Shown here: positions 53,701-59,589 of the stretch, one piece after another
Layout: each line of letters opens with the position of its first letter
Numbering within the stretch: the first letter of the stretch is position 1
From: Eonycteris spelaea
Lineage: Eukaryota > Chordata > Mammalia > Chiroptera > Pteropodidae
Direction: 5' to 3'
Assembly (NCBI GenBank): GCA_003508835.1
Contig: PUFA01000183.1
Span: 1,364,001-1,428,000 of the forward strand
DNA: 64,000 nt
Program-made: the position numbers and the translations under genes
Notes under the pieces: generated by a model
Databases searched by the model: none
What the model saw: the letters and a program-made list of their open reading frames with translations, nothing else
Told to the model about the DNA's origin: nothing

Positions 53701-56353
53701 CAAGAAGGAGAGCACGTTCTAGAAGGAGGTGCAGGGGTTGGGAGCATCCACTGGATGAGAGAGGCTGAGTGAGGCGGGCTGAATAACAGCGTGGGTGTGG
53801 CCGTCCGGAGCCCTCAGTGCCTCAGTGAAAGCAGTTCAGTGAAAGGGGTGTGTCCGAAGGTTACTCTTCACATGGTTTGATGGGAGGAGGGAGACTAGTC
53901 GAATGTCTCAAAAGACATAGCTGCTTTTTTTTTTTTTCAGTTAAAAATACATCTTTATTAGTCTGATAGTTTGATATGAACAATTTTCCTAAATGTTTAT
54001 TGACCGTCTGTATTTCTCTTATAAATTATGTGCTCATATCCCGTATCTATTTATCTACTGAAATGGCATGTTTGTTTTTTCTTTATAAGACATTTAAACT
54101 AAACCTTTGCATGTAATATGTATTGCAGGTTTTCCCCCAGTTGGTCTTTAGATTTCATTTATTGTACCAATAACAAATGTGTGTGTGTGCATGTGTGTGC
54201 ATACATATAACTTAGGGAGAAACTTTATAAGAATTGTGCAGCATATATGAAGAAAGCTGTACAACAAAGATCTTTAAAGAGCATTTGAATAAATGGTGAG
54301 AAATAACGCTGTTATATATTGGAAGCAAAGTATTCTTTCCAAATATCCGGATTTTTTTGCAATTTCAGACAAAACCACAATAGGATTTTTTTTCTGGTGT
54401 GAGGAGATCTTGGCAGATTGGAGAATCTTGGAGATTCTTAACTAGCCAAACAATTTATAAAAGAAGAGCAATGAAGGAACATTTACCCTTCTAAATAACA
54501 AAATATATAAATATAGTAGGGGAAAAAAAAGACAGATTAGGAACACACATTCTTTTTTGGACAGGAAAGAACTAGTTATTCAAAATACATAGAAAAAACT
54601 CATAGAATAAATTAGTAATGATTCACTTTTAACAGTGAAAAGCTTTAGTAAGGCAAATAATACTAGCTCCTAGAATTGTCACTTTCAATAATAATAGGGT
54701 AAATAATCATAAATGTCCACAAAAATTTAGCCACAAATAAGTACATTATAATATTATTTATAATAAGGAAAAATCTCTAGCAACCTAAAAATCTAGCAAA
54801 AAAGAATTATTTAAATTATAATACATGAAACAGAATACTATGTTTAATTTAAAATGGTTGTATAGAAGACTATTAACAATCTGAAAGTGATATGTTGTTT
54901 TAAAAAGCATGTTATGAAAGGGTGTATAGTATGTGACTCATTTTTTTTTAAAACAAAGAAAAACTATATGCAGGGGAAATTTTTTGAAATTTTAGTAGTC
55001 TCTGGACAGTGGGATTATGGGTGATTTTTATTTTCTTCTTTGTGTCTGATTTTTAAATTTCTTATAATGAAATATGGTAATAAATAAGGAGAAGGATAAA
55101 CAAATTATTTTAAAATTAAGATAATGGAATAGAATGAATTTCTGTGGGAACTGACTAAAGTAAAAATTCTCATAAAATGCCTCAAGGAGTTTGTCCATTT
55201 GTGTCACTAATATTTCTTTAGCATTTAAATATTTTTGGCTAGTCAATCAAATGTTATTAATAAAAGTGAAACAATTTTAAACCTGTTTATAGTATCATTC
55301 TTATAAATATGACCTATGCTTTAGTCCATCCAGCTGCTACAGCAAAATATCATTAACTGGGTGATTTATACACAACAAACATTTATTTCTCACTGTTCTG
55401 TAAGGCTAGAAAGTCTAAGATCGTGGTGCATGGTGCTGGTGGGTTTGGTGTCTAGTGGGGGCCCGATTCCACTTTTAGGCTGTGTCCTCACACAGCAGAA
55501 AGGATGAGGGAGCTCTCCATGGCTCTTTTTTTTTTTTTTTTTTTTAATGCCTACCACCTGGTCTTCCTAGGTGGTCTTCCATCCAAGTACCAACCAAACC
55601 CCACCCTGCTTAACTTCCAAAGTCAGACATCGGGCTTGTTCAGGGTGGCATGGCCATAGACCATGGACCATGGCTCCACTGAGGCATGAACTTAGGACCT
55701 TCTGTGTGTAAAGCAGACATGCTGACCACTACACTGTGGAAAGACGTCCTCTCCGTGGCTTCCTTAAGGGCACTAATCCCATTCATGAGGGCTCTGTTCT
55801 CAGGATCTAACTACCTTCCGAAGGCCCCACCTCCTAACATTAGGTTTCAATATATAATATTCTGGGGAAACACAAATGGTCCACAGCAGCCTATATTAGA
55901 ATGATGGTGGTGATTCTCTTTTTTGAACGTACCAGCTGATGGACTGTCTCTAGGTTTCCTAAGAACTGTTTATTGCAATTAGTCACACTTTGGCAGCTTT
56001 TAAGTTCATGAGTTATTTTCTTGTACCCAGAGCTGTTCATTGAGGATGCCGTTGCTGCAGAAAACAGGAGACAGTGGGACGCGGGCGCGCCTCAGACTCT
56101 GCTGCAGATGATGGCAGCAGCCGATGTCTCCTCCGTCTGCTCCACCAGGCCTGAAGGTGAATTTCCATCAGTGGGCATAAATCTCCAGCTAGAGGAGACC
56201 AAGGCCCCAAATGCAGCTAGTGCTTACCCTGACCTGATGGTTCTCACTTTTCAGTACAATCTCTACAGACTTGGTATCAAATATCTTCCTGTGATACTGT
56301 TTGGTTCCTCCCCTACGTCCAGAGAATGCCTGCTAATGATCCTAGACAACTGA
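11160..56353 (+). CDS. NEK5: NEK5 locus, 18 coding exons, frame disrupted twice
   Basis: NEK5 is a NIMA-related Ser/Thr kinase of about 708 residues in human, with an N-terminal kinase domain and a C-terminal coiled-coil/acidic tail; roles in centrosome linker regulation and differentiation are reported. Coding exons: 11182-11297, 19150-19246, 23232-23329, 25035-25118, 25198-25268, 26324-26410, 28824-28878, 33071-33271, 33350-33431, 34827-34960, 37676-37860, 42935-43001, 43860-43973, 44955-45040, 48785-48859, 49084-49152, 50842-50989 and 56031-56353. If one missing base is allowed for in exons 1 and 14, the total is 698 codons including the stop, close to human. Visible motifs: CVIK lysine, LHRDIK (Asp about 128), LGDFG and [10 protein letters not shown]. 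As written, the ATG frame ends at TAA 11275, and exon 14 has an in-frame TGA at 45012. It is either a decaying gene or carries assembly indels. Confidence 0.92.
11540..11995 (+). repeat. L2 3' region
   Basis: L2-like order: aaggtcacctccacaaggag, a CT-rich interruption at 11712-11757, then tttattgtctgtc, acagtgcctggcacataata and tattgaatgcat. Confidence 0.6.
12275..12375 (+). repeat. L1M 3' terminus
   Basis: Contains gtgaatatacttaaaac, tgaattgtatacttaaaaat and gaattttatatt, the sense 3' end of old L1 elements, followed by an A-rich tail. Confidence 0.55.
13575..13745. repeat. AT-rich variable tandem repeat (gagttatatat units)
   Basis: Irregular repetition of GAGTTATATATATATA-type units mixed with TATATA and CACACA runs over about 170 bp. 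Likely polymorphic and prone to assembly error. Confidence 0.8.
14165..14620 (+). repeat. L2 3' region
   Basis: Degraded L2: cactccagcttctatgctttcc, catcaagatcccacttgt, ccttccagggccttccc, and the 3' motif catagcacctaataatgc ... gtattcaataaatag. Confidence 0.5.
15880..16100 (-). repeat. MIR SINE
   Basis: Reverse MIR: acataccaggtgtctattac, tctcattgtataggtg, taaggctcaaagagcttaag, gatttgctcaaggatgcaca. The intron stretches around it (14650-15870 and 16110-17750) show AT-rich unique sequence only. Confidence 0.55.
17764..18920 (-). repeat. L1 3' end and 3'UTR, reverse orientation
   Basis: From cagttgacatttagtatttt through cacatataagtgaaatcata and tctttgtctgacttatttca (antisense of the common L1 3' terminus), then a longer L1M 3'UTR to about 18920. 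Includes a TG-rich run at 18615-18652. Confidence 0.7.
19150..19246 (+). CDS. NEK5: NEK5 coding exon 2
   Basis: Acceptor ATAATTTAG ends at 19149 and donor GTTTGA is at 19247 (weak after +2). It encodes [20 protein letters not shown] and then [12 protein letters not shown], covering the alpha-C helix with its conserved Glu. 97 bp, leaving one base. Its first codon is ATG, so initiation here would bypass the exon 1 frameshift but would lose the P-loop and catalytic lysine. Confidence 0.93.
19930..20060 (-). repeat. L2-type fossil
   Basis: Contains aaatatttactgagtggtta, catgccaggcattgttctag, gcagtgaacaaaacaaatg and cctgtcctcatggagcttgc, a widespread ancient mammalian repeat read in reverse. Confidence 0.5.
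20525..20815 (+). repeat. L2 3' region
   Basis: L2 order: ctcatcctcaggcctcctct, ctgatcttgccaagcacctt, acatttgtctccctcttagg, tggcacatagtaggtgctca. Confidence 0.6.
20967..20991. repeat. Poly(T) run
   Basis: About 25 consecutive T residues; possibly the tail of an unrecognised antisense retroposon. Confidence 0.7.
21385..21800 (-). repeat. Old LTR/MaLR-like element
   Basis: Begins with ctgcataacagtgaccac ... ggcttaaaccac, then ggtcagaggtctgggcttgg and gatgtcaactgggctatctc. The layout resembles antisense MaLR-type LTRs, but the family is uncertain. Confidence 0.35.
21960..22290 (-). repeat. L2 element, reverse orientation
   Basis: Contains gtggagcttatattttag, tttaaatagggtggtcagg, gtgacatctgagcaaaggct and gcaagaggaacagtcacggc, matching L2 antisense blocks in order. 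Confidence 0.6.
22880..23115 (-). repeat. MIR SINE, near complete
   Basis: Reverse MIR: taactcatttaatcattgc, cattttacagatgaggtaat, acttgcttagagccacc, gattagaacccagccc. Lies 120 bp upstream of NEK5 coding exon 3. Confidence 0.7.
23232..23329 (+). CDS. NEK5: NEK5 coding exon 3
   Basis: Acceptor TTTTCTTACAG ends at 23231 and donor GTAAAA is at 23330. It encodes [20 protein letters not shown] and then [13 protein letters not shown]. This is the kinase hinge ([10 protein letters not shown]), shared with other NEKs. 98 bp, in phase on both sides. Confidence 0.95.
23918..23969. repeat. (TG)n microsatellite
   Basis: About 26 uninterrupted TG units in the intron after NEK5 coding exon 3. Confidence 0.95.
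25035..25118 (+). CDS. NEK5: NEK5 coding exon 4 (HRD catalytic loop)
   Basis: Acceptor CCCTCTATAG ends at 25034 and donor GTAACA is at 25119. 28 codons: [19 protein letters not shown], then ILHRDIKAQ. It carries the HRD catalytic aspartate and the Lys of HRDIK, both intact. Confidence 0.95.
25198..25268 (+). CDS. NEK5: NEK5 coding exon 5 (DFG)
   Basis: Acceptor CCATTTATAG ends at 25197 and donor GTAAGT is at 25269. It encodes [20 protein letters not shown] then ILN. The metal-binding DFG is intact. It is separated from exon 4 by an intron of only 79 bp. Confidence 0.95.
25540..26010 (+). repeat. L1M ORF2 3' end and 3'UTR
   Basis: Contains gagacaatttggtggtaat, ttctgggaatttgttctaag, atttaaatgcctaataattg and aggttatgactaattgtatt, the sense 3' region of an old L1. 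Confidence 0.6.
26324..26410 (+). CDS. NEK5: NEK5 coding exon 6 (activation segment)
   Basis: Acceptor TTAATTATTAG ends at 26323 and donor GTGAGT is at 26411. It encodes [20 protein letters not shown] then QNKPYNNK, the activation loop with Thr in QTCVG and the APE-equivalent SPE. 87 bp, in phase. Confidence 0.95.
26649..27310 (+). repeat. MIR SINE split by an LTR
   Basis: The 5' half at 26649-26708 (gcatggtctggtgatggag ... ggaatcctagtcttg) and the 3' half from 27221 (gctctgtcatgagcttgacc ... ctctctggaccttggttccc) join into one MIR once the intervening 508 bp and one CTTG are removed. Confidence 0.7.
26709..27216 (+). mobile_element. Solo LTR (endogenous retrovirus) inserted in MIR
   Basis: 508 bp starting TGTAGGGGTTCAG and ending TTCTCTCA, with the TG...CA ends of retroviral LTRs, flanked by direct CTTG repeats at 26705-26708 and 27217-27220. 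No coding remnant. Family not assigned; resembles ERVL/ERV1 solo LTRs of placental mammals. Confidence 0.65.
28824..28878 (+). CDS. NEK5: NEK5 coding exon 7
   Basis: Acceptor TATCTTCTCCAG ends at 28823 and donor GTAAGT is at 28879. 55 bp encoding [19 protein letters not shown], the helix F region with the conserved Asp and Trp of DIWSLG. Confidence 0.95.
29484..29512. repeat. (ATT)n microsatellite
   Basis: About nine or ten ATT units next to an older ancient-repeat segment (ccaaagtcacacagctagta). Confidence 0.85.
29592..30150 (+). mobile_element. Non-autonomous DNA transposon with terminal inverted repeats
   Basis: Left end CAGTCATGCATTGCTTAAC and right end ...ACATAATACATGACTG are inverted repeats. 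Inner blocks (gaaatgcattgttaggtggt, actacacacctgcgctatat, atgaataccgtaggcaatt, gacggaaacgttgttac) fit a known ancient mammalian cut-and-paste element of the Tigger/pogo or hAT type; exact family not assigned. The middle (29840-30000) is GC-rich and unlike the rest. Confidence 0.6.
30252..32666 (+). mobile_element. L1 deletion derivative, copy A (HAL1-like)
   Basis: Element of about 2.4 kb in a NEK5 intron, sense. It has an L1 5'UTR starting caggaggcaaaatggc; a broken ORF1 ([16 protein letters not shown] and [17 protein letters not shown] at 31600-31770); ORF2 only to the conserved GWKK-like start (about 32180); then a jump to the L1 3' end (agagaaagacaaatac ... actgaaactaatatattatt). Target duplications: aaagcaagctgta 30239-30251 and aaagcaagatgta 32667-32679 (12/13). 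No intact ORF. Confidence 0.85.
33071..33271 (+). CDS. NEK5: NEK5 coding exon 8 (end of kinase domain)
   Basis: Acceptor CTGTCCTTTCAG ends at 33070 and donor GTGAGT is at 33272. 67 codons beginning [20 protein letters not shown], with [20 protein letters not shown] and [14 protein letters not shown]. It contains the RDRPS motif that closes NEK kinase domains. Largest exon of the kinase region. Confidence 0.95.
33350..33431 (+). CDS. NEK5: NEK5 coding exon 9
   Basis: Acceptor TTTGATTTAG ends at 33349 and donor GTAAGA is at 33432. It encodes [20 protein letters not shown] then PAGKVVQ, the start of the post-kinase tail. The intron before it is only 78 bp. Confidence 0.92.
34002..34093. repeat. 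Compound (TG)n(AG)n microsatellite
   Basis: About 24 TG units followed by about 20 AG units; unstable and likely polymorphic. Confidence 0.95.
34827..34960 (+). CDS. NEK5: NEK5 coding exon 10
   Basis: Encodes [20 protein letters not shown] and later [14 protein letters not shown], with donor GTAAGT at 34961. The acceptor was chosen by phase: exon 9 leaves one base, so the exon must start at AAATAAG|AT (34826/34827). The more typical ATACAG at 34840 would put the exon out of frame with an early TGA. With the chosen start, length and sequence match NEK5. Confidence 0.85.
36242..36900 (-). mobile_element. Solo LTR, reverse orientation
   Basis: Roughly 660 bp. On the minus strand it has a TATTTAAA TATA-like box and an AATAAA signal (ACAAAATAAAATC, about 36690) in promoter-to-poly(A) order, and runs from TGTAGGGAGGAGGCAAGAG to near 36242. 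No internal viral genes. Exact ends and target duplication not resolved. Confidence 0.6.
37676..37860 (+). CDS. NEK5: NEK5 coding exon 11
   Basis: Acceptor TTTTTAATCCCTCAG ends at 37675 and donor GTAATG is at 37861. It begins [20 protein letters not shown] and contains [16 protein letters not shown], ending HGPSPGQ plus two bases of a Trp codon. The Tyr-rich [12 protein letters not shown] block is characteristic of NEK5. Confidence 0.95.
38030..38190 (-). repeat. L1 3' terminus, reverse
   Basis: attaggttcaggtgtacaac, atagtgattagacacttaca and acaaagtgatcgcgcctgg are the antisense L1 3' end. Confidence 0.65.
38813..41277 (+). mobile_element. L1 deletion derivative, copy B (HAL1-like)
   Basis: Same architecture as the copy at 30252: 5'UTR with ggagcaaaaatggtgtag, broken ORF1 ([50 protein letters not shown] at 40060-40420), the first about 60 codons of ORF2, then the same internal junction at about 40785-40795 to the L1 3' end, finishing in TTTCAATAAAGATGAAAA. 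Flanked by aaagataactggtacca (38796-38812) and aaagataatgggtacca (41278-41294), 15/17 identical. Multiple stops; not coding. Confidence 0.88.
41743..41778. repeat. (TG)n microsatellite
   Basis: About 17 TG units followed by a GA/CA-rich purine stretch to 41840. Confidence 0.9.
41945..42085 (-). repeat. MIR SINE
   Basis: Reverse MIR blocks: acctaagcctttctcatcct, tcattttatacatgagaaac, taagtcaccttttctagct. Confidence 0.45.
42935..43001 (+). CDS. NEK5: NEK5 coding exon 12
   Basis: Acceptor TTATTTCCTAAG ends at 42934 and donor GTGAGT is at 43002. It encodes [20 protein letters not shown] then QL, the start of the charged, helical coiled-coil region. 67 bp. Confidence 0.92.
43175..43335 (+). repeat. 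MIR SINE
   Basis: Forward MIR: ggctctcccacttgctgtgt, gaccttacataggtcatgca, tctgagcctcagtttccttc. Confidence 0.75.
43860..43973 (+). CDS. NEK5: NEK5 coding exon 13
   Basis: Acceptor CAAAAATAG ends at 43859 (weak pyrimidine tract) and donor GTTAGA is at 43974. 38 codons: [20 protein letters not shown] then [18 protein letters not shown]. Phase 0 on both sides. Confidence 0.9.
44245..44690 (-). mobile_element. MaLR (MLT1-type) LTR, reverse
   Basis: Antisense MaLR order: ttagttccctagagctacct, gtggtttaaaacaacagaaa, cacagttctggaggctgaaa, ccagtatgaccacacctta, ataaggtcaccttcgaggta, ggggacgaagttctaccc. Confidence 0.7.
44955..45040 (+). CDS. NEK5: NEK5 coding exon 14 (1-nt deletion, in-frame TGA)
   Basis: Acceptor TTGCTTTCCAG ends at 44954 and donor GTAAAT is at 45041. 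It reads [19 protein letters not shown] and then TGA at 45012-45014. The exon is 86 bp, one short of a phase-0 length. The +1 frame after about 45006 reads [11 protein letters not shown] to the donor, which matches the expected NEK5 segment and joins exon 15 in phase. So one base appears to be missing in the ATGAGGAAATG stretch. Confidence 0.9.
46190..46218 (+). other. G-run cluster (possible G-quadruplex) in a GC-rich intronic patch
   Basis: Four or more G-runs of three to eight bases within 29 bp, in a GC-rich stretch (46000-46480) that stands out from the AT-rich intron. No gene or clear repeat family recognised there. Confidence 0.45.
46690..46865. repeat. MER5A-like element
   Basis: cctggtggttcttacccctc, ctacattttgccccagatgg, tctggggtggggcccaggca match the MER5A body in order. 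Confidence 0.5.
47433..47468 (+). pseudogene. NEK5: Exact 36-bp partial duplicate of NEK5 coding exon 15
   Basis: Identical over 36 bases to 48780-48815, covering the TTCAG acceptor and the first 31 exon bases ([10 protein letters not shown]). It lies 1347 bp upstream in the intron before that exon; similarity stops sharply on both sides. If spliced in it would read [13 protein letters not shown] and then stop. Confidence 0.85.
47731..47848. repeat. 40-bp tandem repeat, three copies
   Basis: Copies start at tggaacacgc 47731, 47771 and 47811. The first two are almost identical; the third has several substitutions and single-base deletions. All carry tttcccc-agac and cacatgcc-aggtcc blocks. 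Confidence 0.9.
47860..48125 (+). repeat. L2 3' region
   Basis: ttatagcacttaacactttc, catttcttgcctatcttag, ggccataccgggtgctcaat: L2 3' blocks in order, just after the 40-bp tandem. Confidence 0.6.
48785..48859 (+). CDS. NEK5: NEK5 coding exon 15
   Basis: Acceptor AAACTTTCAG ends at 48784 and donor GTAATA is at 48860. 25 codons: [20 protein letters not shown] then EQKYK. Highly charged coiled-coil. The first 31 bases plus the acceptor are duplicated exactly at 47433-47468. Confidence 0.93.
49084..49152 (+). CDS. NEK5: NEK5 coding exon 16
   Basis: Acceptor TTTTTTTTCTAG ends at 49083 and donor GTATGT is at 49153. 23 codons: [20 protein letters not shown] then [19 protein letters not shown] is strongly NEK5-like. 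Confidence 0.94.
49800..50245 (-). repeat. (GT)n run and L1M 3'UTR, reverse
   Basis: GT-rich simple repeat at 49800-49858, then cactgacacatcgttatcac, gtgatgcacattctgtggg, catgttatccaccattacag, cactgccataaaatcctctg, which are antisense L1 3'UTR blocks. Confidence 0.6.
50842..50989 (+). CDS. NEK5: NEK5 coding exon 17
   Basis: Acceptor CCCAAATATAG ends at 50841 and donor GTGCGT is at 50990. It encodes [20 protein letters not shown] and then [20 protein letters not shown], ending FEKLCGSEA. 148 bp, leaving one base. Confidence 0.92.
51478..51615 (+). repeat. MIR SINE
   Basis: tctcagtttcctcttaggat, gatagtacttgccacacagg, cttactgtgaggactaaag, acctgagacatgctagg. Confidence 0.65.
52190..52430 (-). 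repeat. L2 element, reverse
   Basis: gagaaaaatcacactggctg, gtgactagtccaggtgggaa, gagccagagcgatgcagtg, matching antisense L2 blocks. A related degraded segment lies at about 51960-52050. Confidence 0.55.
52468..53430 (-). mobile_element. Tigger1 (TcMar/pogo) DNA transposon, internally deleted
   Basis: Ends aggcatatacag and aaactaggtatgcctgtg are Tigger1 termini in reverse. The body contains transposase 3' sequence (cagcgagtcataatcttgtt, ggtggagggtcttgcttggt, aattggagtcactctgttca, gaaactactttctttgctca) and 5' sequence (aactttcagtttattaaaaa). Most of the transposase is missing, so it is not functional. Confidence 0.85.
53155..53202 (+). repeat. Short L1 3' tail nested in Tigger1
   Basis: About 45 bp, cctgaaactaatataatact ... 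ccaactgtacttaaatt, equals the extreme 3' end of the L1 family seen at 30252 and 38813, with an A-rich end, lying at the Tigger1 deletion point. Confidence 0.6.
54220..55085 (+). repeat. L1M ORF2 3' end and 3'UTR
   Basis: agaagagcaatgaaggaaca, aaatttagccacaaataagt, ggtgtatagtatgtgactca, ctctggacagtgggattatg, gtgtctgatttttaaatttc: degraded L1 3' sequence. Confidence 0.55.
55549..55661 (-). pseudogene. 5S rRNA-like sequence in the chimera
   Basis: Minus strand reads GTCTATGGCCATGCCACCCT at its 5' end and ACTTGGATGGAAGACCACCT near its 3' end, as in 5S rRNA, about 113 bp with several substitutions and small deletions. Confidence 0.85.
55671..55743 (-). pseudogene. tRNA-Val(UAC)-like sequence in the chimera
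   Basis: Reads CCACAGTGTAGTGGTCAGCA, anticodon region CTGCTTTACACACAGAAGG (TAC in a 7-base loop), T-arm GGTCCTAAGTTCATGCC, and ends GTGGAGCCA. The acceptor stem pairs imperfectly; T-arm and B-box bases are altered, so not a working tRNA gene. Confidence 0.8.
56031..56353 (+). CDS. NEK5: NEK5 terminal coding exon 18
   Basis: Acceptor TTTTCTTGTACCCAG ends at 56030. It encodes [19 protein letters not shown], then [18 protein letters not shown], and reads on to TGA at 56351-56353. The [14 protein letters not shown] block is shared by the NEK3 and NEK5 tails. Reading through gives 697 residues in the restored frame, near the human length, and AATAAA follows at 57081. Alternative: a weak donor GTGAAT at 56157 joined to an open segment at 57193-57299 (TAG); I consider it less likely. 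Confidence 0.75.
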
Positions 56354-57080
56354 GAGCTTAGAGGAGGAAAGACCTAGAATCCCTCCTTCCTCACAGTGAG
56401 AATGCACAGAGAAGGGCAATCCACTTGATTTGCCTTCAAATGCTAGTCCAATCACTGCCTTGCAATTTCTTGGAGGGTTGGTTTTTTACATCACTAAAAT
56501 TGGAATTAACATAATAGCTATCCCACAAGATGTAGAGAGGTAACAGTGCAAAGATAAATATAAAATGGCTTTGTAAACCAATGTGTAAATGTAAGGAATA
56601 TTTAGTATGTGATGAAATTTTCAATCTAAATTCCTTTATTTACTTTTTGAGCTTCTGGCATTCTTTCCTGAGGAGTGGTTTACGACATCCAGGTGTTACC
56701 TTTATAGGGGGAGTGAAGATTTTTATTACTTATTTCCTATGTTTCCCCTGATAACATGGGTGGGGACAGCTAAAATTTATACCCATGTATAAGTCAAAAT
56801 ATGTAGGTATATTACTGAAATTAGTAATTATAAGTGCATAAATTTATTTGTATTTATACTATTACAAAACACCGACGGCATCAAACTTGCGAGAAAGGAC
56901 TTGCAAATGTAGTACAATATAATCCAATGAATCAATAAGAGGGAAAGCTAATTTTAAAAGAAGCAAATAGAATTCAAATTTTAACACATCAAAATAGCCA
57001 GCTTACAGATCAAAAAGGACTCTCCCACCCATCAGCCACATGACAGTAAGGCACTAAACTTTTCTATAAGTTTTCTTGCT

Positions 57081-57086
57081 AATAAA
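57081..57086 (+). terminator. NEK5: Candidate poly(A) signal for NEK5
   Basis: AATAAA at 57081-57086 is the first canonical signal after the read-through stop at 56353, giving a 3'UTR of about 750 bases. Confidence 0.5.
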
Positions 57087-57192
57087 ATGAATGGTGGAAT
57101 GAGTTCCCTCCAAGGTTCTAACGTTCTGTGATTTTATAACAATTCAAACGAAGAAACATTTTTTATTTTCAATAACACACTCTCCTCTTTAG

Positions 57193-57299
57193 ATGGACAA
57201 GTGATGGTGATCCAAAGTTCCGGAAAACAGGAAACAGTGGCGGCACGGAGCTCCAGGGACTTTAATGAGCGCTTTGGCGGCAGCACATCTCACAAGTAG
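57193..57299 (+). other. Possible alternative last exon of NEK5
   Basis: After CTCCTCTTTAG (57192) an open frame in the phase left by donor 56157 runs 35 codons to TAG 57297. Not supported by family similarity; the upstream donor is weak. Confidence 0.2.
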
Positions 57300-58354
57300 C
57301 TCATTTTCTGCCAAAGAGGAAGAATTCGGTATGTAGTTTATTTTTAAGACTATAACCAGTCCCCTGAGGAACTTTGTGAAACACTTGTAAATGCTCGGAG
57401 GGGATAAAAATACCTTCAGCCTGGAGGAAAAATTGGGAAGGTGCCTAAGCCTTTTCAGAAGCTGATTGCTTTGTCCAAGCCCGTCCCAAATGGCACTAAT
57501 GAAAGACGACGTGCTGAGACGAGTGGGGTAATTTTGTTTCATGTGATCAGCTGACAGCTGATGACAAGTGAAGTAAGTAGGCCTGTGGCTTTGTAGATGA
57601 TGAGCTAGTATTGCTTAGCTCTACCTGAAAGAGTGGGTTTTTTCTGACATTATTCAGTGGACTCAAATTAAGACCCTATGGTTGATAAAAACACATCTTA
57701 ACATTGTGTTTTAGCTTTTGGGTTTTTTTTCTTTCTTTCTTTTTTTGCCTCTATTTTTTAGCAAAATTATTTTTATATTTACTTCAGGAAAACCAATTGA
57801 TTTTCTAAAGTTAGAGGGAATTCATATCGCAGTGGGATTTGTCCTCTATCAGGTTTGCAGGTGTGAACTGCTACAAGAAAGCTATTGTGACTGCAGGTGT
57901 CAAACGGGGAGCATCTGCACAGGTGGGAGCTCTGGGACCTGGTGTTGCAGAGATGCAAGGTTGAGGCAGCAGGGAGGCATAGAGACAAACTAGATAGTAA
58001 CAGAGGCTGATAAACACTTACTAAGTTAAAGAACAGTACAAAAATATATAAAACACTAAGCATAATGCAAGAGAGTTACCTGATTATTCTGCCAGCTTGT
58101 GAAGCCAAATTTCAGTCTTTGGGAAAACTGTGTGAAAAGTTGAATCTTAAACAATGTACAGGATTTGACTGAGACAAGAAGAAAGGGCATTTCAGGTGGG
58201 GAGGACTTGTGGATACACAGGCCTGTGTTGGTGACTGCAAAAACCAGTTTGACTAAAATCTAGGAGTAGTAAATGGGGCCAGAGTCCTCGAGTATGTGAA
58301 GTCCTTCAGTATCATGGCTTATCTCAGTTGACATAACTGCTGTTTAAAACTTAA

Positions 58355-58434
58355 GAGAAGAGAAAGAAAGAAGAGAGAGGAGAGGGACGAGAGGGAGAGA
58401 GGGAGAGAGAGGAGAGAGGGGAGAGAGAGAAGCT
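58355..58434. repeat. GA-rich purine tract
   Basis: About 80 bp of AGAGAGGGAGAG-type sequence. The stretch 57300-59550 otherwise shows no gene and no clear repeat. Confidence 0.85.
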
Positions 58435-59589
58435 CTCTTTCCAGGATCTTCAAACCACAAACTGCAGGTTTAATTGTCTGCTTGTCTGCTCCCCTTCCCT
58501 TCTGTCCTGGGTAAAAGTACTGTCTCTGAGTGAGGCTGGAGGTGGCCAGAGGAAGCTTTAGGCAGGCTGGCTTGGCCTGGACGCTAAGGATGGGGGCCCA
58601 GGCCTGTAGGAGAGCTAGTTCCCATCTTTCATGACACGGAGATGGAGACGACTTGGTGGCTGTGATGTCTCTTTTTGTGTTTGCCCCTGTGATTCTTGGT
58701 GCCGATATAAGAAACATCCAAACCCGTAGTAGAGAATTTTTATGAGGTTATTTGAGTTAAGATGACCATAATTGCGTGGAAGCAAAATCTCAATGGATTG
58801 AGAAACTGTTCCGAAGAATGGCAGTTTTGCAGCTTATTTTACACGTGAAAATCAAAGGAGGAGACGTAAGGAGGGTTACTTGAAATCATTGGTGGTAGAT
58901 TAAGCGGGAATAGAGTAAAGCAGAAAATCTCTGGGATTGTATAAAAAGTAAAAGAGAGAGACACATACTTCTTTCACATTGGTGGGTACAGGATAATTAA
59001 TAATTAACATTTACAGCACATAGAGATGGTATTTGGGAAGCAAGATAACACCGAGGGGTTCTATGGGCTAATGCTCTGGTGGTCAGTGTGTTCTGAGGTG
59101 CCTGAAAAAGGGAATTACTCTGACACTTCAAAGGTATGCGGTCTTAGATGCAAAAAGACAATAGGTAGACTCACTTATGGTAAAGATTGAGCTTTGTCAA
59201 GGAAGCTACAGTCCTAGGACTTGACTACCACCGTGACTCACTTTTAGTTAGGAATATGTTCAGACAACGCTATGTGGCTACTTTCAGTCTCTGAGTGGGT
59301 AAGGCCCACCATGCAGGCCTCCCTCTGAGCTTGTCGGTTTTAGTATGTGGCAACTTTTTCTGTCCACATTGGAGAGAGTTATAGAAAACTCTTCTTTCGA
59401 TCTATCATGCTAAATTGATTAATTCATGAACTTATTCTATTTTCACATGGATAATTTCACATTAGGCGTATATGAGCAATTTATCTAACAGGTGGGATTA
59501 GAAAGAGGAACTTGCCTTCAAAGGTGGCATTCAAAGCAAAGCGCAGGTATCTTCTGTTGTAACCTACAGACCATCCTCTCCTATTCCGC

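Larger units (their letters stand above)
55525..55748 (-). mobile_element. tRNA-Val/5S rRNA chimeric retroposon (SINE-like)
   Basis: On the minus strand: a tRNA-Val-like unit (55743-55671), a 9-bp linker, a 5S rRNA-like unit (55661-55549) and a poly(A) tail of about 20 (55545-55526). Flanked by ctctccatggct (55513-55524) and ctctccgtggct (55749-55760), a 12-bp target duplication with one mismatch. Both RNA parts carry many substitutions. Such fusions recall tRNA/5S hybrid SINEs reported in fruit bats. Confidence 0.82.
55318..55915 (-). mobile_element. MaLR LTR, reverse, interrupted by a tRNA/5S retroposon
   Basis: Antisense MaLR blocks (ttagtccatccagctgctac, gggtgatttatacacaacaa, ctgtgtcctcacacagcag) continue after the insertion (gggcactaatcccattcatg, gaaggccccacctcctaac). 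The insertion at 55525-55748 duplicates 12 bp of the LTR. Confidence 0.8.

Noticed and set aside
55671..55743. A working tRNA-Val gene
   Set aside because: Substitutions disrupt the T-arm and acceptor stem, no pol III T-run terminator follows directly, and it is fused to 5S-like sequence with poly(A) and target duplications.
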